64,000 nt of DNA from Selenomonas sp. oral taxon 920 (lineage in GTDB: Bacteria > Bacillota > Negativicutes > Selenomonadales > Selenomonadaceae). Below, piece by piece: positions 62,502 to 64,000 of this stretch (position 1 is the first letter of the stretch; every line of letters starts with the position of its first letter). The DNA lies in the NCBI RefSeq assembly GCF_001717585.1, contig NZ_CP017042.1:1704501-1768500 (forward strand), given 5' to 3'. Both the position numbers and the translations under genes were made by a program. The notes under the pieces are model-generated. The model did no database searches and was not told the DNA's origin. It was given only the letters and a program-made list of their open reading frames with translations.

Positions 62502-64000
62502 TTACTTTGCATAGTCGACGACGCGCGTCTCGCGAATGACCGTCGCCTTGATCTGCCCCGGATATTCGAGATCGCCCTCGATCTTCTTTACAATGTCGTG
62601 AACGAGAACGGCAGCACCTGCATCGTCCACCTTGTCCGGCTTCACCATGACGCGGATCTCGCGCCCTGCCTGAATGGCAAAGCATCGCTCCACGCCGTCG
62701 AATGACTCAGCAATCTCCTCGAGTGCCTTCAGCCGCTTGATGTAGGACTCGAGGCTCTCACGGCGCGCACCCGGGCGTGCGGCTGAAACTGCATCCGCAG
62801 CAGCCACGAGCACCGCCTCGATCGTCGTCGCCTCCTCATCGCCGTGATGAGAGCCAATGATGTTGATAACTTCCTTGGACTCACGATATTTGCGTGCAAG
62901 ATCGGCGCCGACCGTCACGTGAGGTCCCTCGACCTCATGGCTGACCGCCTTGCCGATGTCGTGCAGAAGACCGCCGCGTTTGGCGAGCATGACATCACAG
63001 TCGAGCTCGGCCGCCATGAGCCCCGCCAGATGTGCAACCTCGATGGAATGTGCGAGCACGTTCTGACCGTAGCTCGTCCGATAGCGCATGCGTCCGAGGA
63101 GGCGCACAAGCTCCGGATGAATACCGTGAACCCCCGTCTCAAACGTCGCCTGCTCCCCCGCCTCCTTGATGCGCTGATCGACCTCACGCCGCGCCTTCTC
63201 GATCATCTCCTCGATCCGTGCGGGATGAATGCGTCCGTCCTGGATCAGCTTTTCGAGTGCAATGCGCGCGACCTCGCGCCGCACAGGGTCAAATCCGGAG
63301 AGGATGACCGCCTCCGGCGTATCGTCGATGATGAGATCAATGCCCGTCAAGGTCTCCAGTGTGCGGATGTTGCGCCCCTCGCGCCCAATGATGCGGCCCT
63401 TCATCTCGTCGTTCGGCAGGGCCACGACCGAGACTGTCGTCTCCGCTACGTGATCGGCCGCACAGCGCTGGATGGCAACGCTCAGAATCTCGCGTGCAGC
63501 CTTGTCCGCCTCGTCCTTCGTCTGCTGGATATACTCCTTGATCTTGCGCGCCTTCTCATGCTTCAGCTCCTCTTCTGCCTCTGCCATGAGAATCGTGCGC
63601 GCCTCCTCTGATGAAAGGCCGGACACGCGCTCGAGTTCCTGCTTCTGACTCTCGCAGAGCGCCGTGATCTCCGCCTGTGTCTTGTCGATCCGCGCCTCCT
63701 TGCGCTGGAGTCCCTCTTCCTTCTTTTCGATGGATTCGAGCTTGCGGTCGAGGTTCTCTTCCTTTTGTATCGCGCGTCGCTCGAGACGCTGAATCTCGCT
63801 GCGGCGTTCCTTCGTATCGCGTTCGAACTCCTGCCGCTGGCGCTGGATCTCTTCCTTCGCCTCGAGCAGGGCCTCCTTCTGCTTTGTCTCCGCTTTCTTT
63901 CCGGCCTCCTCGACAATGCGCTTTGCTTCTTCCTCGGCTGATCCTATCTGAGCCTCCGCCGTGCGCCTGCGCGCGACATAGCCCGCAGCAGCACCGACAG
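62502..64000 (-). CDS. rny: Ribonuclease Y (N-terminus beyond window)
   Basis: Endoribonuclease that starts mRNA decay in many Firmicutes. The frame is open to the window edge, giving 498 residues; only the N-terminal membrane anchor and its start codon are missing. The visible part begins [11 protein letters not shown] and continues as a long charged coiled coil. A KH RNA-binding domain with G-R-E-G-R-N-I-R follows, then the HD domain with [11 protein letters not shown] and L-L-H-D-I-G-K-A metal ligands. Length and order are fully typical. Confidence 0.96.
   Translation of the reverse strand, partial: VGAAAGYVARRRTAEAQIGSAEEEAKRIVEEAGKKAETKQKEALLEAKEEIQRQRQEFERDTKERRSEIQRLERRAIQKEENLDRKLESIEKKEEGLQRKEARIDKTQAEITALCESQKQELERVSGLSSEEARTILMAEAEEELKHEKARKIKEYIQQTKDEADKAAREILSVAIQRCAADHVAETTVSVVALPNDEMKGRIIGREGRNIRTLETLTGIDLIIDDTPEAVILSGFDPVRREVARIALEKLIQDGRIHPARIEEMIEKARREVDQRIKEAGEQATFETGVHGIHPELVRLLGRMRYRTSYGQNVLAHSIEVAHLAGLMAAELDCDVMLAKRGGLLHDIGKAVSHEVEGPHVTVGADLARKYRESKEVINIIGSHHGDEEATTIEAVLVAAADAVSAARPGARRESLESYIKRLKALEEIAESFDGVERCFAIQAGREIRVMVKPDKVDDAGAAVLVHDIVKKIEGDLEYPGQIKATVIRETRVVDYAK

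Overview
The window looks like chromosomal DNA of a motile, diderm anaerobe of the Negativicutes, most like Selenomonas or a close relative. The reasons are a fairly GC-rich genome with Firmicute-style ribosome binding sites and sigma-A promoters, a perfect CIRCE element on groESL, the rny-ymdB pair, a flgB-to-fliJ flagellar run, and envelope glycosyltransferases of the Gram-negative (ArnC/ArnT-like) kind. The genus is inferred, not proven. I found no tRNA, rRNA or CRISPR array.

Layout. 1-308: the C-terminus of a P-type-ATPase-like protein. 355-6831: a cytochrome bd operon (cydA, cydB, cydD, cydC and a fifth helical-repeat gene). 6979-9645: a small membrane protein and hcp, which carries a palindrome at about -41.5. 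9795-15020: a glycosyltransferase, an ECF S-component, a CcdA/TlpA thiol-redox pair with rsmE-prmA, and a superoxide reductase. 15193-17744: an ArnC/ArnT-like glycosyltransferase pair. 17809-24528: a sugar locus with a glucitol-type PTS, GutM, a frameshifted SorC-type regulator, a class II aldolase, a GntR repressor with three putative operators, an archaeal-type triosephosphate isomerase and YjbQ. 24533-24897: a collapsed IS3-type insertion sequence. 25000-30163: two aspartase-family lyases, a Dcu transporter and a ureohydrolase in one operon. 30550-34556: a SAF-domain oxidoreductase, a secreted cupin and groESL. 34813-39693: a sugar-binding lipoprotein paired with a chemoreceptor, then ilvB-ilvN. 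39848-45305: comF, an unexplained transcript, sua5, prmC-prfA-yqhQ and rpmE. 45458-49421: ndh, a MATE exporter and a cell-wall amidase. 49518-57321: flagellar basal-body and export genes. 57494-64000: a P-loop/Asp23 fusion, a PHP phosphoesterase, ymdB, a hypothetical gene, a FIST-GGDEF diguanylate cyclase and rny (N-terminus off the window).

How the genes work together. NDH-2 and cytochrome bd would form a short oxygen-scavenging chain, and Hcp and superoxide reductase add nitrosative and oxidative defence, so the organism appears to be an aerotolerant anaerobe. The two aspartase-family enzymes with Dcu suggest aspartate-to-fumarate metabolism feeding fumarate respiration. The flagellar genes, the chemoreceptor with its binding protein and the c-di-GMP enzyme fit a motile lifestyle.

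Three genes (a glycosyltransferase, the SorC regulator and a MotE-like gene) each lack one base in a homopolymer. Restoring it gives a family-length protein. In the glycosyltransferase and motE cases it also moves the stop to just before a terminator. This may be a sequencing artefact rather than biology. The best candidate for an undescribed system is the 18-24.5 kb sugar locus. The unexplained transcript at 40.54-41.0 kb and the aspartase/ureohydrolase operon come next.
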